Source: Streptomyces malaysiense
GTDB lineage: Bacteria; Actinomycetota; Actinomycetes; Streptomycetales; Streptomycetaceae
NCBI RefSeq assembly: GCF_000980885.2
Contig: NZ_LBDA02000018.1
Location: forward strand, 62,001 to 126,000
DNA: 64,000 bases
Direction: 5' to 3'
This document shows positions 40,140-48,125 of this stretch, piece after piece. Numbering within the stretch: the first letter of the stretch is position 1; each line of letters begins with the position of its first letter. The translations under genes and the position numbers were made by a program. The notes below the pieces were generated by a model that did no database searches, was not told the DNA's origin, and saw nothing but the letters and a program-made list of their open reading frames with translations.

Positions 40140-41252
40140 GTGCGATCGGTGCGCGAATGGTCGTCGCGTGGGAACCAGGAGGATCGCGGCTGGTTGCGGG
40201 GCGCGCCGCCGCCGTGGTGGGTCCGGCTGCTGCCGGTGCTGCTGCTGGTCGCGGTGACCCTCGCCTCGACCGTCACCCCCCACGCCAGCGACCTGGGCTT
40301 CCTGCTGGGCGCGATCCCGCCGCTGGCCGTGCTCTCGTACGGCCCGCTGGTCACCGCCCTGCTCGGCCTCCTGGTGGTCGTGGCCCTGAACGTGCCCGAG
40401 ACCCATCTGAACCGGCCCGGCAACACCGACCTGCTGACCATCGTCTTCGTCGCCCTCCTCAGCGTGTTCGTGTCCTTCGTGCGCAGCCGCCGCGACGCCC
40501 AGCTCGAGGTGGAACGCACGATCGGCGAGGCCGTGCAGCGCGCGGTGATGCCGCCGCTGCCCGAGCGGGTCGGCCGGGTCGGCTGCGCGGGCTTCTACCG
40601 GGCCGCCGAGAACGGCACGCTGGTGGGCGGGGACTTCTTCGACGTGCGCGAAGGACCGTACGGCGTACGGGCGGTGATGGGCGATGTACGCGGGCACGGG
40701 CTGACGGCCGTCTCGACCGTGGTGTCCCTGCTGGGCGCGTTCCGGGAGGCGGTCCTGGACCAGCAGGACCTGGAGTCGGTGGCGGCCCGGATGGACCGCC
40801 GGCTGGCGACGGACGCGGCGGGCACGCCGGACGGCGAGTTGTTCGCGACGGCGGTGCTGGTGGAGTTCGCGGCCGGCGCGCGCACGATGCGGGTGGTGGC
40901 GTGCGGTCATCCGGCCCCGGTCCTGCTGCGCGGGGGCGACGCGCGGGAGGTCACCGTGATGCCGGGCACCCCGCTGGGGATCGGCCTGGTCGGGGCCGAT
41001 GCGCCGAAGGAGGTCACGGTGCCGCTGGAGCCGGGCGACCGGCTGCTGCTGGCCTCCGACGGCGTCTGGGAGGCACGGGACCGCTCCGGGGTCTTCTACC
41101 CGCTGCCGGACCGGCTGGCCGCCCTCGCGGGCACCCGTGACAGAGAGCTGCCCACCGCCGTGTGGACCGACCTCGCGCGGCTGGGCTACGAGGTCCGTGA
41201 CGACGCGACGATGCTGGTCCTGGCGCCGGTCCCGGGCGACCGGCCCGCCTGA
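40140..41252 (+). CDS. Membrane-anchored SpoIIE-type PP2C phosphatase
   Basis: The 370-residue protein has three to four membrane helices in residues 27-115 (VRLLPVLLLVAVTLAS, LGFLLGAIPPLAVLSY, LLTIVFVALLSVFVSFV), a helical linker (EVERTIGEAVQRAVMPPLPE) and a PP2C_SpoIIE domain with GGDFFDVREGPYGVRAVMGD, LLLASDGVWEARD and VRDDATMLVLAPV. It is expected to dephosphorylate an anti-anti-sigma factor in response to a membrane signal. GTG 40140 is the first start in frame, with GGCGG upstream. The gene is divergent from the acetyltransferase and convergent with the Lrp-type gene. Confidence 0.9.
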   Translation: MRSVREWSSRGNQEDRGWLRGAPPPWWVRLLPVLLLVAVTLASTVTPHASDLGFLLGAIPPLAVLSYGPLVTALLGLLVVVALNVPETHLNRPGNTDLLTIVFVALLSVFVSFVRSRRDAQLEVERTIGEAVQRAVMPPLPERVGRVGCAGFYRAAENGTLVGGDFFDVREGPYGVRAVMGDVRGHGLTAVSTVVSLLGAFREAVLDQQDLESVAARMDRRLATDAAGTPDGELFATAVLVEFAAGARTMRVVACGHPAPVLLRGGDAREVTVMPGTPLGIGLVGADAPKEVTVPLEPGDRLLLASDGVWEARDRSGVFYPLPDRLAALAGTRDRELPTAVWTDLARLGYEVRDDATMLVLAPVPGDRPA

Positions 41253-41313
41253 CACCGGCGGCCGGCCCGCCCGGCCCGGGAACCGGGTCGGCCCACGCGC
41301 CGCGGGTCCCTCG

Positions 41314-41766
41314 TCACCCCACGTCCCACAGGAACCGGTGGGTGTGGATACCGAAGTACGGGAAGGACCGGATCTCGCGGACGCCCTCGATCGGGCGGAC
41401 CACGTCGTTGACGAAGTCCAGCAGGTCCTTCGGGCCGGACGCGACCACCTCGGCGAAGAGGTCGAAGCCGCCGGAGGTCAGCACCGAGTACACGACCTCG
41501 GGCCGCTCGGCCAGGGCGTCGGCGACGGCGCGCGGGTCGCCGTCCACGCCGATGCCGAGCAGGGCCATGGCCTGGCCGCCCATCGCCATCGGGTCGGTGA
41601 CGCCCACCACTTGGACGGCCCTGGAGTCCAGCAGCCGCTGGAGCCGCTGCCTGGCGGCCGAGGCGGACAGGCCCACCTTGGGTCCGAGGTCGGCGTAGGC
41701 GATCCGGCCGTCGGTCTGGAGCTCACGCAGGATGGCCCGGTCGATGTCGTCCATGGCCGCCATCAT
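41314..41766 (-). CDS. Lrp/AsnC-family regulator
   Basis: The 150-residue protein has an N-terminal helix-turn-helix (DDIDRAILRELQTDGRIAY, then VGLSASAARQRLQRLLDSRA) and a RAM ligand domain (VYSVLTSGGFDLFAEVVASG). These proteins bind amino acids and form octamers that wrap DNA. It starts 10 bp after the aminotransferase gene on the same strand, with GAGGGAAGGGG upstream. It probably regulates that gene and itself through the two palindromes at 43197-43240. The ligand is presumably the amino acid handled by the aminotransferase. Confidence 0.92.
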   Translation of the reverse strand: MMAAMDDIDRAILRELQTDGRIAYADLGPKVGLSASAARQRLQRLLDSRAVQVVGVTDPMAMGGQAMALLGIGVDGDPRAVADALAERPEVVYSVLTSGGFDLFAEVVASGPKDLLDFVNDVVRPIEGVREIRSFPYFGIHTHRFLWDVG

Positions 41767-41776
41767 GCCCCTTCCC

Positions 41777-43126
41777 TCATCCGGCCAGTTCGGCGAGGGC
41801 GGCGGCGAACACCTCGGTGTGCCTGTCGACGTCCCGCTCGGTGGTGTCGGGGCACATCAGCGCCATGTTGTGGAACGGGGTGAGCAGGATGCCCCGGTTG
41901 GCGAGGTACAGGTGCAGGAAGTCCTCCAGCTCGGCGTCGGCGGCCGCCGCGGACTCGGTGCCGGTGCGCGGCGCGGGCGCGGTGAAGCGGTATTCCGCCC
42001 GCGCCCCGAGCCGGCTCACCGACCAGGGCAGGGCGTGCGCTTCGAGGCCGGCGCGCACTCCCGCCTCGAAGCGTTCGCACAGCTTGCCCATCCGGGCGAA
42101 CGCCTCCTCGGTGAGGACGTGTTCGAGGGTGGCGCGGGTGGCCGCGACCGACAGGGCGTTGCCGGCGAGGGTGCCGCCGACGCCGCCCATGTCGACGAGG
42201 TCGAGGTCGCCGCGGGCCAGCAGCCGGTCGGCCAGTTCGGCGGAGAGGCCGTAGGCGCCGGCCGGGATGCCGCCGCCGATCGCCTTGCCGATGGTGAGCA
42301 TGTCCGGTTCCAGGTCCCAGGCGCCGGTGCAGCCGCCGGGCCCGGCGGAGAAGGTATGGGTCTCGTCGTTGATCAGCAGCGCGCCGTGGCGCCTGGTCAG
42401 CTCGCGGACGCCGGCGAGGTAGCCGGGCTCGGGCAGGACGATGCCGATGTTGGTGAGCGCGGGCTCCATGAGGACGGCGGCCACGTCGCCGTGGGCGAGT
42501 TCGCGCTCCAGCGCGGCCAGGTCGTTGAACTCGGCGACCCTGCTGGTCAGGGTCACCTCGCAGGGCGCGCCGACGTTCCCGGGGCGCGCGGCGCCCTCGC
42601 CGTCCGGGCCGACGACGATCAGCGACTCGTCCACGCTGCCGTGGTAGCAGTAGCTGTTGAACAGGATCTTCGGCCGTCCGGTGACGGCGCGGGCGAGCCG
42701 GATCGCCCAGCGGTTGGCGTCGGTCGCGGTGAGCGAGAAGCTCCAGCGGGCCAGGCCGAAGCGCCGGGTCAGCTCGGCGCCGACCCACTCGGCGTCCTCG
42801 GTGGGCAGCATGGCGGTGGCGCCGCCGAGTTCCGCGAAGCGCCGCCGGACCGCCTCGGTGACCGCCGCGGGCGAGTGGCCCGCCATCGCGCCGGTGTCGC
42901 CGAGGCAGAAGTCGATGTACTCGTGCCCGTCCACATCGCTCACCCGGGCGCCGCGCGCCCCGGCGAGATAGCGGGGAAACGCTCCGGCCGTCTTGTTCAT
43001 CCATGTCATCGGCACCCGGCCGAAGAGATGGTCGGCCCCGGCGTACGCGGCGCGCGATCGCGGGTTGTGACGCTCGGCCTCGGCGCTCTCGCGGGCCAGA
43101 AGGGTGCGCAGGCGGGTGCGGTCCAT
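41777..43126 (-). CDS. Class III (glutamate-1-semialdehyde-type) PLP aminotransferase
   Basis: The 449-residue enzyme has the fold-type I class III pattern: DVDGHEYIDFCLGDTGAMAG, LTATDANRWAIRLARAVTGR, FNSYCYHGSVDESL, LLINDETHTFSAGPGG (PLP-binding Asp) and LTIGKAIGGGIPAGAYG with the Schiff-base Lys. The spacing resembles glutamate-1-semialdehyde 2,1-aminomutases, but the usual heme-pathway neighbours are absent, and secondary-metabolism or amino-acid degradation relatives share these motifs. It leads a two-gene operon with the Lrp-type regulator. The upstream region contains phased palindromes, so transcription is likely controlled by the level of its substrate. Confidence 0.9.
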   Translation of the reverse strand: MDRTRLRTLLARESAEAERHNPRSRAAYAGADHLFGRVPMTWMNKTAGAFPRYLAGARGARVSDVDGHEYIDFCLGDTGAMAGHSPAAVTEAVRRRFAELGGATAMLPTEDAEWVGAELTRRFGLARWSFSLTATDANRWAIRLARAVTGRPKILFNSYCYHGSVDESLIVVGPDGEGAARPGNVGAPCEVTLTSRVAEFNDLAALERELAHGDVAAVLMEPALTNIGIVLPEPGYLAGVRELTRRHGALLINDETHTFSAGPGGCTGAWDLEPDMLTIGKAIGGGIPAGAYGLSAELADRLLARGDLDLVDMGGVGGTLAGNALSVAATRATLEHVLTEEAFARMGKLCERFEAGVRAGLEAHALPWSVSRLGARAEYRFTAPAPRTGTESAAAADAELEDFLHLYLANRGILLTPFHNMALMCPDTTERDVDRHTEVFAAALAELAG

Positions 43127-43196
43127 GGAAAACCTCGATGGAGTCGGACGACGGAATAGCGTGAGGCTACGACGGGAACCATGATCATCTCAAGAG

Positions 43197-43240
43197 ATCA
43201 CGCGTGATTCGATTGCCATGGCGCTCGAATCACGCGTCAT
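43197..43240. promoter_or_regulatory. Paired Lrp-type palindromes, 32 bp apart
   Basis: ATCACGCGTGAT (43197-43208) is a perfect 12-bp palindrome. A second copy, ATCACGCGTCAT (43229-43240), lies exactly 32 bp further, three helical turns. Together they also form a 13-bp inverted repeat (ACGCGTGATTCGA with TCGAATCACGCGT, spacer 12). Phased sites of this kind suit an Lrp/AsnC octamer. They lie about 70-115 bp before the aminotransferase start. Confidence 0.75.
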
Positions 43241-43430
43241 TTCGACTCGTCGTCCTCGAAGGGGTGACGCGCCCCCGTCTCCCGGCTGACGAACCGGTAC
43301 GCGGAGTTCGAACGCGTCGACATAAACGCCAGGCCGCGCCACCCCTTCCGCCGCATAGAAATATCTACGAGCATGCATATGCCGGGTTGCTGTGCGAACG
43401 CACCGAGTGCCCGAGAACGCGGAGCAGTGC

Positions 43431-43910
43431 ATGACGAACACGATGTGGATGCGGGGCGTGGAGTGGCTGGCGGCATCGGCGGCCGACCCGCGCGCGTGCA
43501 AGTGGGAGTGGGACCACGGGGAGGGGATCGCACTGCTGGAGGCGGGGCGCTTCTGGGACGTGCTGAGCGTCCCCGAGCGGCTGGGGCTGCTCACCCTCGA
43601 CCTGCTGTGGCGGCCCGCGCTGCCGGTGCCGGGCCCGACCCTGGTGGACCTCGCGGCCGGCCGGGTCGGCTTCTTCCTGCCGCCGGACCCGGACGGGGGC
43701 TGGGTCGGCGCGGGGCTGCGCTACGCGACCAGGGGCTCCTGGGTCGCCGTACCGCCGCCCTACCGGCCCGCCCGCTCCCTGGAGTGGCTCGTGCCGCCCG
43801 ACGGCACCGGCACCCTGCACTCCCCCGGCACCCTGGAGGACGCGCTGCGGCAGGCCAACGGCACCCTGGCGGTCCTCGCCGCACCACCGCGCGGGCCGCG
43901 GGAGTCCTAG
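43431..43910 (+). CDS. Hypothetical protein related to bifunctional-primase N domains
   Basis: The 159-residue protein begins MTNTMWMRGVEWLAASAADP and includes GEGIALLEAGRFWDVLSVPE, a VGFFLPP strand and LEWLVPPDGTGTLHSPGTLE. This resembles a family of stand-alone proteins in Streptomyces that share sequence with the N-terminal part of bifunctional DNA primase/polymerases (Prim-Pol), but I see no metal-binding DxD, so it is probably not catalytic. GGAG lies six bases before ATG 43431, whereas the in-frame ATG at 43392 has no such site. It is divergent from the aminotransferase operon. Confidence 0.72.
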   Translation: MTNTMWMRGVEWLAASAADPRACKWEWDHGEGIALLEAGRFWDVLSVPERLGLLTLDLLWRPALPVPGPTLVDLAAGRVGFFLPPDPDGGWVGAGLRYATRGSWVAVPPPYRPARSLEWLVPPDGTGTLHSPGTLEDALRQANGTLAVLAAPPRGPRES

Positions 43911-43939
43911 CCGTTCCGGCCGGGCAGCTGGAGTACGCC

Positions 43940-44155
43940 TCAGGACCGCTCGGGTCCGGGCTCGGGCCCGGTGCTGCGCAGGGCCAGGCTCGCGAGGTCG
44001 GCGAGACCGGCGAGCGAGGTCCACGGCGCCTCGGGCCCGGCGGGCACCGCCCGCCCCTGTGCCCGCCATTCGGCGACGAGCCGGTCGTAGATGGGCTCCC
44101 GGGTCCGTGGCGGCCGGACCCCTCCGCCTCGCTCCATCCGATCCCCCCGCGGCAT
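43940..44155 (-). CDS. Small protein of unknown function (71 residues)
   Basis: The frame from ATG 44155 (GGAGG five bases upstream) encodes 71 residues with a Gly/Arg-rich start, REPIYDRLVAEWRAQGRAVP, then WTSLAGLADLASLALRS, two likely amphipathic helices. No signal peptide or membrane segment is present. Its stop is 30 bp from the stop of the convergent gene at 43431. The 298 bp upstream to 44453 hold no gene. I recognise no family; coding character rests on the ribosome-binding site and helix composition. Confidence 0.55.
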   Translation of the reverse strand: MPRGDRMERGGGVRPPRTREPIYDRLVAEWRAQGRAVPAGPEAPWTSLAGLADLASLALRSTGPEPGPERS

Positions 44156-44453
44156 CCGGTCCTCCAAGCGGCTCCTGCCGGGGCAACGCTCCCCGGCCGC
44201 CGGTGGTGCGCCCGGCTCACCGGGTCGGGTGACGGCATCGCCCGAACGGGGCCTCCCGTCCATCGGACGAGCAGGAGAACCCACCGGCCCGGTCCGCGAG
44301 GAGACCCGCGGTCCGGGACGCGGGACACGAGGCGGAAGGACGCGCGGGGCCCCGACCGGCCCCCCGTCCCGGTCGTGCCCCGCTGGAAGTGAACCTACGT
44401 GCGACGCCCGGCCCTCACCAGCGCACCGGTGCCCGGCGCCACGCGCGCGGCAC

Positions 44454-45995
44454 TCACCGGTGCACAGCCGTGCCCGCTTGGTCCCGGTTCGCCGGGCCGA
44501 GGGCGGGGACGCGGAGTGCACCGGTGACGAGATGGGCGAGGACGACCTCGTACAGATCTGCGCCCCCGTCCAGCAGCCTGCGCTCCAGGACGGGTTCGGC
44601 GGCCCGCACATGCTCCCGTACGGTCTGGGCGTGCACCCCCCGCGCGGCCGCGGCGGGCCCGGCGTTGGCGTCGGCGGCCAGCCAGGCGCGCAGGGTTCCG
44701 CGCAGATCCCGGCCGTCGGCGTCGAGACGTCCGAGCAGTCCCTCCGCCCAGGAGCGCAGCGCGTCGCCGCCGAGCAGGTCCGCGAACCCGGCCGGCGCGG
44801 CGGCGGTGCTGCCCCCGGTGTCGTACGGGCCCTGCGCCGCCTCGGTGTTGAGCGCGATGTGGGCCACCGCGCGCACGGCCAGGGCGGAGAAGTCGGCGCC
44901 GAGCAGCGCGGCGACCCGGTCCATGCGGGCGCGCACCGTGTTGCGGCTGACGCCGAGCACCTTGGCCGTGCTCACCGCGGTGAACTCCAGGCCCAGCCGG
45001 GTGGTGGCGAGCAGTTCGGCGCGCACGTGGTACGGCAGCCTGTCGAGCGGGCGCAGCACCGCGGCCGACCAGGCGTGGAGGGCGGCCGGTTCCATCAGCC
45101 GGGCCGGACGGGTGCGTTCGGCGTAGACGGCGGTCCGCTCCGGGCTGAAGCGGGCCACCGCGAGGGCGCTGACGGCCTGCCCGTAGGCGGTGGCGGTCAG
45201 GGCGAGGCGCTGGCGGGGGCTGCCGCCGAGGTAGGTGCCGGGCCGTACGGCGACCAGCGAGCGCAGCCGCTCCTCCACCTCGGTGGCCGGGCCGAGCACG
45301 ATGACGTGTTCGTCCACCGCGGGGCAGCGCACCACCAGGGCGCCGCCGCTGGTGGCCGCCCCGCATTCGTCGGCGAGCCGGTCACGTTCGGCGACGGTGC
45401 CCTCGACGACGTACACCCGGGCGGTGTCGTTCTCCAGCAGTCCGGGCCACAGTCCCGCGGCGACCCGCCGGGCGGAGACGATGTCCTCCACCATCAGCAG
45501 TTGCAGGATGGCCAGGCGCAGATCGGCGGTGGCTCGCCGCAGCCGGTACCCGGCGTGCGCCGACTCGCGCTCGCGCAGCAGGAGTTCGAGCACGCCCGCG
45601 GTGTACCCGAGGATGTCGGTGGTGTGCCGGTCGAAGGGCTCGGAGCGGACCACGGCCAGTACGGCGGAGGCGGCCGCCCCGGGTCCGGGGTGCCGTATCC
45701 CGACCAGGCGCACATACCGGGTGCCGTCCTCCAGCGCGGCGGCGGAGACCCGGCCCGCGGCCACGTCGGCGACGACGGCCGGGTCCAGCGCCGGCCGCTC
45801 CCCGGCTTCGGCGAGGAGGCCGCCGCGCGCGTCCTGGAGGCGCACCGCGGATCCGGTGCCGCGGGCGAGCCAGGCGATCAGCCGGTTCAGGTCGCGTCCC
45901 GCGGGGCGCAGCTGGTCGAGCAGCTCGCGCGCCCAGCCGCCGTCGGTCCCGTACGCCCGCCGGGACACCGGCTCCTCCTCCGCTCGGCGGGCCAC
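44454..45995 (-). CDS. PucR-like transcriptional regulator
   Basis: The 513-residue protein has an N-terminal sensor-like region (GRDLNRLIAWLARGTGSAVR, RLQDARGG, YVRLVGIRHPG), a GGDEF-like central domain (VYVVEGTVAERDRLADECG, VIVLGPATEVEERLRSL) and a PucR-type helix-turn-helix STAKVLGVSRNTVRARMDRV around residues 340-360. A second, weaker helix-turn-helix (AAARGVHAQTVREHVRAAEP) stands near residue 460. PucR/CdaR proteins respond to small metabolites such as purine breakdown products or sugar acids. GTG 45995 has AGGAGG seven bases upstream. It is a lone gene; targets unknown. Confidence 0.85.
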   Translation of the reverse strand: MARRAEEEPVSRRAYGTDGGWARELLDQLRPAGRDLNRLIAWLARGTGSAVRLQDARGGLLAEAGERPALDPAVVADVAAGRVSAAALEDGTRYVRLVGIRHPGPGAAASAVLAVVRSEPFDRHTTDILGYTAGVLELLLRERESAHAGYRLRRATADLRLAILQLLMVEDIVSARRVAAGLWPGLLENDTARVYVVEGTVAERDRLADECGAATSGGALVVRCPAVDEHVIVLGPATEVEERLRSLVAVRPGTYLGGSPRQRLALTATAYGQAVSALAVARFSPERTAVYAERTRPARLMEPAALHAWSAAVLRPLDRLPYHVRAELLATTRLGLEFTAVSTAKVLGVSRNTVRARMDRVAALLGADFSALAVRAVAHIALNTEAAQGPYDTGGSTAAAPAGFADLLGGDALRSWAEGLLGRLDADGRDLRGTLRAWLAADANAGPAAAARGVHAQTVREHVRAAEPVLERRLLDGGADLYEVVLAHLVTGALRVPALGPANRDQAGTAVHR

Positions 45996-46343
45996 GTGCC
46001 CCCCTCCTGTCTTCCGTTCGGCCGATGTTCGCAGCCGGACGTTACCCGACGGTTCACCTGGCCGTCCCGTCCGGCCGGACATGGCTCCGCCGGCGGCCCG
46101 GGGGGGATGGGGCCGCCGGCGGAGGCGACGCCTCCGGAGCCGGGGGGAGGGCTCCGGATGGCCGACGTTCGGGTGCCCGCGAATCCCGCGGACACACCAG
46201 CGGACACACCAGGGGGTTTCCCGGGGGTGTGCCGGGGGATTCCGGCACTGCCGCGGACCGTACGCGCGCCGCGCCCGGGGCCCGTGCGACAGGCGTGCCC
46301 CCCGCTGCCCGCGTCGCCCCCGGGGACGGCATAAGCTCGGTGA

Positions 46344-46964
46344 ATGGCGAAGTACTTCGACGTGCACCCCGAGAACCCGCAGGCCCGCAGCATCGCGCAG
46401 ATCGCCGACTCGGTGCGGTCGGGGGCGCTGATCGCGTACCCCACCGACTCCTGCTACGCGCTCGGCTGCCGGCTGGGCAGCCAGGACGGCGTGGACCGGA
46501 TCCGCGCCATCCGCCATCTGGACGACCGTCATCACTTCACGCTGATGTGCCGGGACTTCGCGCAGCTCGGGCAGTTCGTGCGGGTGGACAACGACGTGTT
46601 CCGGGCCGTGAAGGCGTCCACGCCCGGCAGCTACACCTTCATCCTCCCGGCCACCCGCGAGGTCCCGCGCAAGCTGATGCACCCGAAGAAGAAGACCGTG
46701 GGCGTGCGCATCCCGGACCACGTGGTCACCCAGGCGCTGCTGGCCGAACTGGGCGAGCCGCTGCTGTCCAGCACGCTGCTGCTGCCGGACGAGGAGGAGC
46801 CGATGACCCAGGGCTGGGAGATCAAGGACCGCCTCGACCACCTGGTGGACGCGGTGGTCGACTCCGGGGAGTGCGGCACCGAGCCGACCACGGTGGTCGA
46901 CTTCTCCGGCGGCGGGGCGGAGATCGTCCGGCGGGGTGCGGGCGACACCTCACGGTTCGAGTGA
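46344..46964 (+). CDS. Sua5/YciO/YrdC-family L-threonylcarbamoyladenylate synthase
   Basis: The 206-residue protein has AKYFDVHPENPQARSIAQIAD, then IAYPTDSCYALGCRLG (the substrate-binding PTD block), DDRHHFTLMCRDFAQLGQFV, GSYTFILPATREVPRKL and KKKTVGVRIPDHVV. This is the YciO branch of the YrdC fold. YrdC/Sua5 makes threonylcarbamoyl-AMP for the t6A37 modification of tRNA; YciO members have the fold but may act on RNA otherwise. The ATG is preceded by a short GC leader without a clear ribosome-binding site. It stands alone. Confidence 0.9.
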   Translation: MAKYFDVHPENPQARSIAQIADSVRSGALIAYPTDSCYALGCRLGSQDGVDRIRAIRHLDDRHHFTLMCRDFAQLGQFVRVDNDVFRAVKASTPGSYTFILPATREVPRKLMHPKKKTVGVRIPDHVVTQALLAELGEPLLSSTLLLPDEEEPMTQGWEIKDRLDHLVDAVVDSGECGTEPTTVVDFSGGGAEIVRRGAGDTSRFE

Positions 46965-47121
46965 GGCGGGGGCGGTTCGGCGGACCGCCCGCGAGGTTGC
47001 GGATCTTGCGTGGCAGCATGAGATCCGCCCGCCCGGCGCGACCGCGCAGGACACCGGCGTACCCGCGGCACGCCGGGGACACCCGCCGTCCGCCGTCCCT
47101 TCCCCAAGGAGGCCCGTCACC

Positions 47122-47877
47122 ATGACCGACGTACAGGGAGCGTCCGTGGACGTCCCGACCGAGGACGGCACCGCCGACGCCTACCTCGCCCACCCCGCCG
47201 ACGGCGAGCCGCACCCGGGGGTCCTCCTCTACCAGGATGCCTACGGACTGCGCCCCCAGCTGCGGTCGATGGCCGACCGGCTGGCGTCCGCCGGGTACAC
47301 GGTCCTGGTACCCAACGTCTTCTACCGGCACGGCACCAGCCCGCTCGGCGAACTGCCGGAGTTCATCGACCCGGCGGCCGACCCGGGCATCTGGGAGCGC
47401 ATCCGCCCGGTGATGGGCTCCCTCACCCCCGAGCAGTCCCGGCGGGACGCGGACGCCTACCTGGCCTTCCTCGCGGACAATCCGTTCGTCACCGACGGCC
47501 CGGTCGCGCTGACCGGCTACTGCATGGGCGCCCGGCTCGCCCTGCGCACGGCCGCCACGCACCCCGGCCGGGTGGCCGCGGCGGCCGGTTTCCACGGCGG
47601 CAGGCTGGTCACGGACGCCCCGGACAGCCCGCACCGCGGGGCCGGGGACGTCACCGCGGAGCTGTACTTCGGCTTCGCCGACCAGGACGCCTCCATGCCC
47701 GCCGAGCAGATCCGGGAGCTGGAGCGGACGCTGGACGCGGCCGGCGTGCGCCACACGTGCGAGGTGTATCCGGGCGCGCAGCACGGCTACACCCAGGCCG
47801 ACACCCCCGCCTACGACCGGGAGGCCGACGAGCGCCACTGGTCGGCGCTGCTCGCCCTGCTCGACCGCGCTCTCTGA
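47122..47877 (+). CDS. Dienelactone hydrolase-family protein
   Basis: The 251-residue alpha/beta hydrolase has HPGVLLYQDAYGLRPQLRSM (family Glu region replaced by QDAYG), TGYCMGARLALRTAA with the nucleophile Cys of dienelactone hydrolases in G-x-C-x-G, and FGFADQDASMPAEQIREL (Asp) and YPGAQHGYTQAD (His). The Cys-His-Asp triad is intact. Homologs open muconolactones or act on other lactones and esters in the cytoplasm. CAAGGAGGCCCGTCACC precedes the ATG. A run of 9-bp tandem repeats starts four bases after its stop. Confidence 0.9.
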   Translation: MTDVQGASVDVPTEDGTADAYLAHPADGEPHPGVLLYQDAYGLRPQLRSMADRLASAGYTVLVPNVFYRHGTSPLGELPEFIDPAADPGIWERIRPVMGSLTPEQSRRDADAYLAFLADNPFVTDGPVALTGYCMGARLALRTAATHPGRVAAAAGFHGGRLVTDAPDSPHRGAGDVTAELYFGFADQDASMPAEQIRELERTLDAAGVRHTCEVYPGAQHGYTQADTPAYDREADERHWSALLALLDRAL

Positions 47878-47881
47878 CCCG

Positions 47882-47926
47882 TCCGGGCCTTCCGGGCCTT
47901 CCGGGCCCTCCGGACCGTCCGGCGCC
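47882..47926. repeat. 9-bp tandem repeat, five imperfect copies
   Basis: TCCGGGCCT occurs three times (the third with a changed last base), followed by TCCGGACCG and TCCGGCGCC. The array begins right after the dienelactone hydrolase stop. On the minus strand it reads as Gly-Pro-Glu-like triplets but belongs to no gene. Its low copy number suggests a short slippage array. Confidence 0.65.
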
Positions 47927-48021
47927 GGTCCAGGGCGCCCGCCCCGCGGTGGGCGCCGGGCGGTTGGGCGCCGCGCGGGTGGGGCGGGCCCCGCGGACAA
48001 CGGGAAGTCATGCCCGGCTCG

Positions 48022-48065
48022 TTGACACGGGTACGAGTCCGGCACCACGCTGAGAGCGCTCTCAG
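48022..48065 (+). promoter_or_regulatory. GH64 glucanase promoter with LacI-type operator
   Basis: TTGACA (48022-48027) is a consensus -35. At the expected -10/+1 region lies CTGAGAGCGCTCTCAG (48050-48065), a perfect 16-bp palindrome with the CG centre and GAGCGCTC core typical of LacI-family operators, close to the CebR box TGGGAGCGCTCCCA. It is about 60 bp before the glucanase start. No LacI gene lies in the window. Confidence 0.72.
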
Positions 48066-48125
48066 ACAGGTACGGACCAGGAACCGGAGGTCCGTACGAC
48101 CCCGACCCCCACACGGAGGTGGAGA

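Noticed and set aside
47882..47926. Collagen-like Gly-Pro-Glu protein on the minus strand
   Set aside because: The triplets come from a short 9-bp tandem array after a gene. No start, ribosome-binding site or continuing frame of protein character is present.
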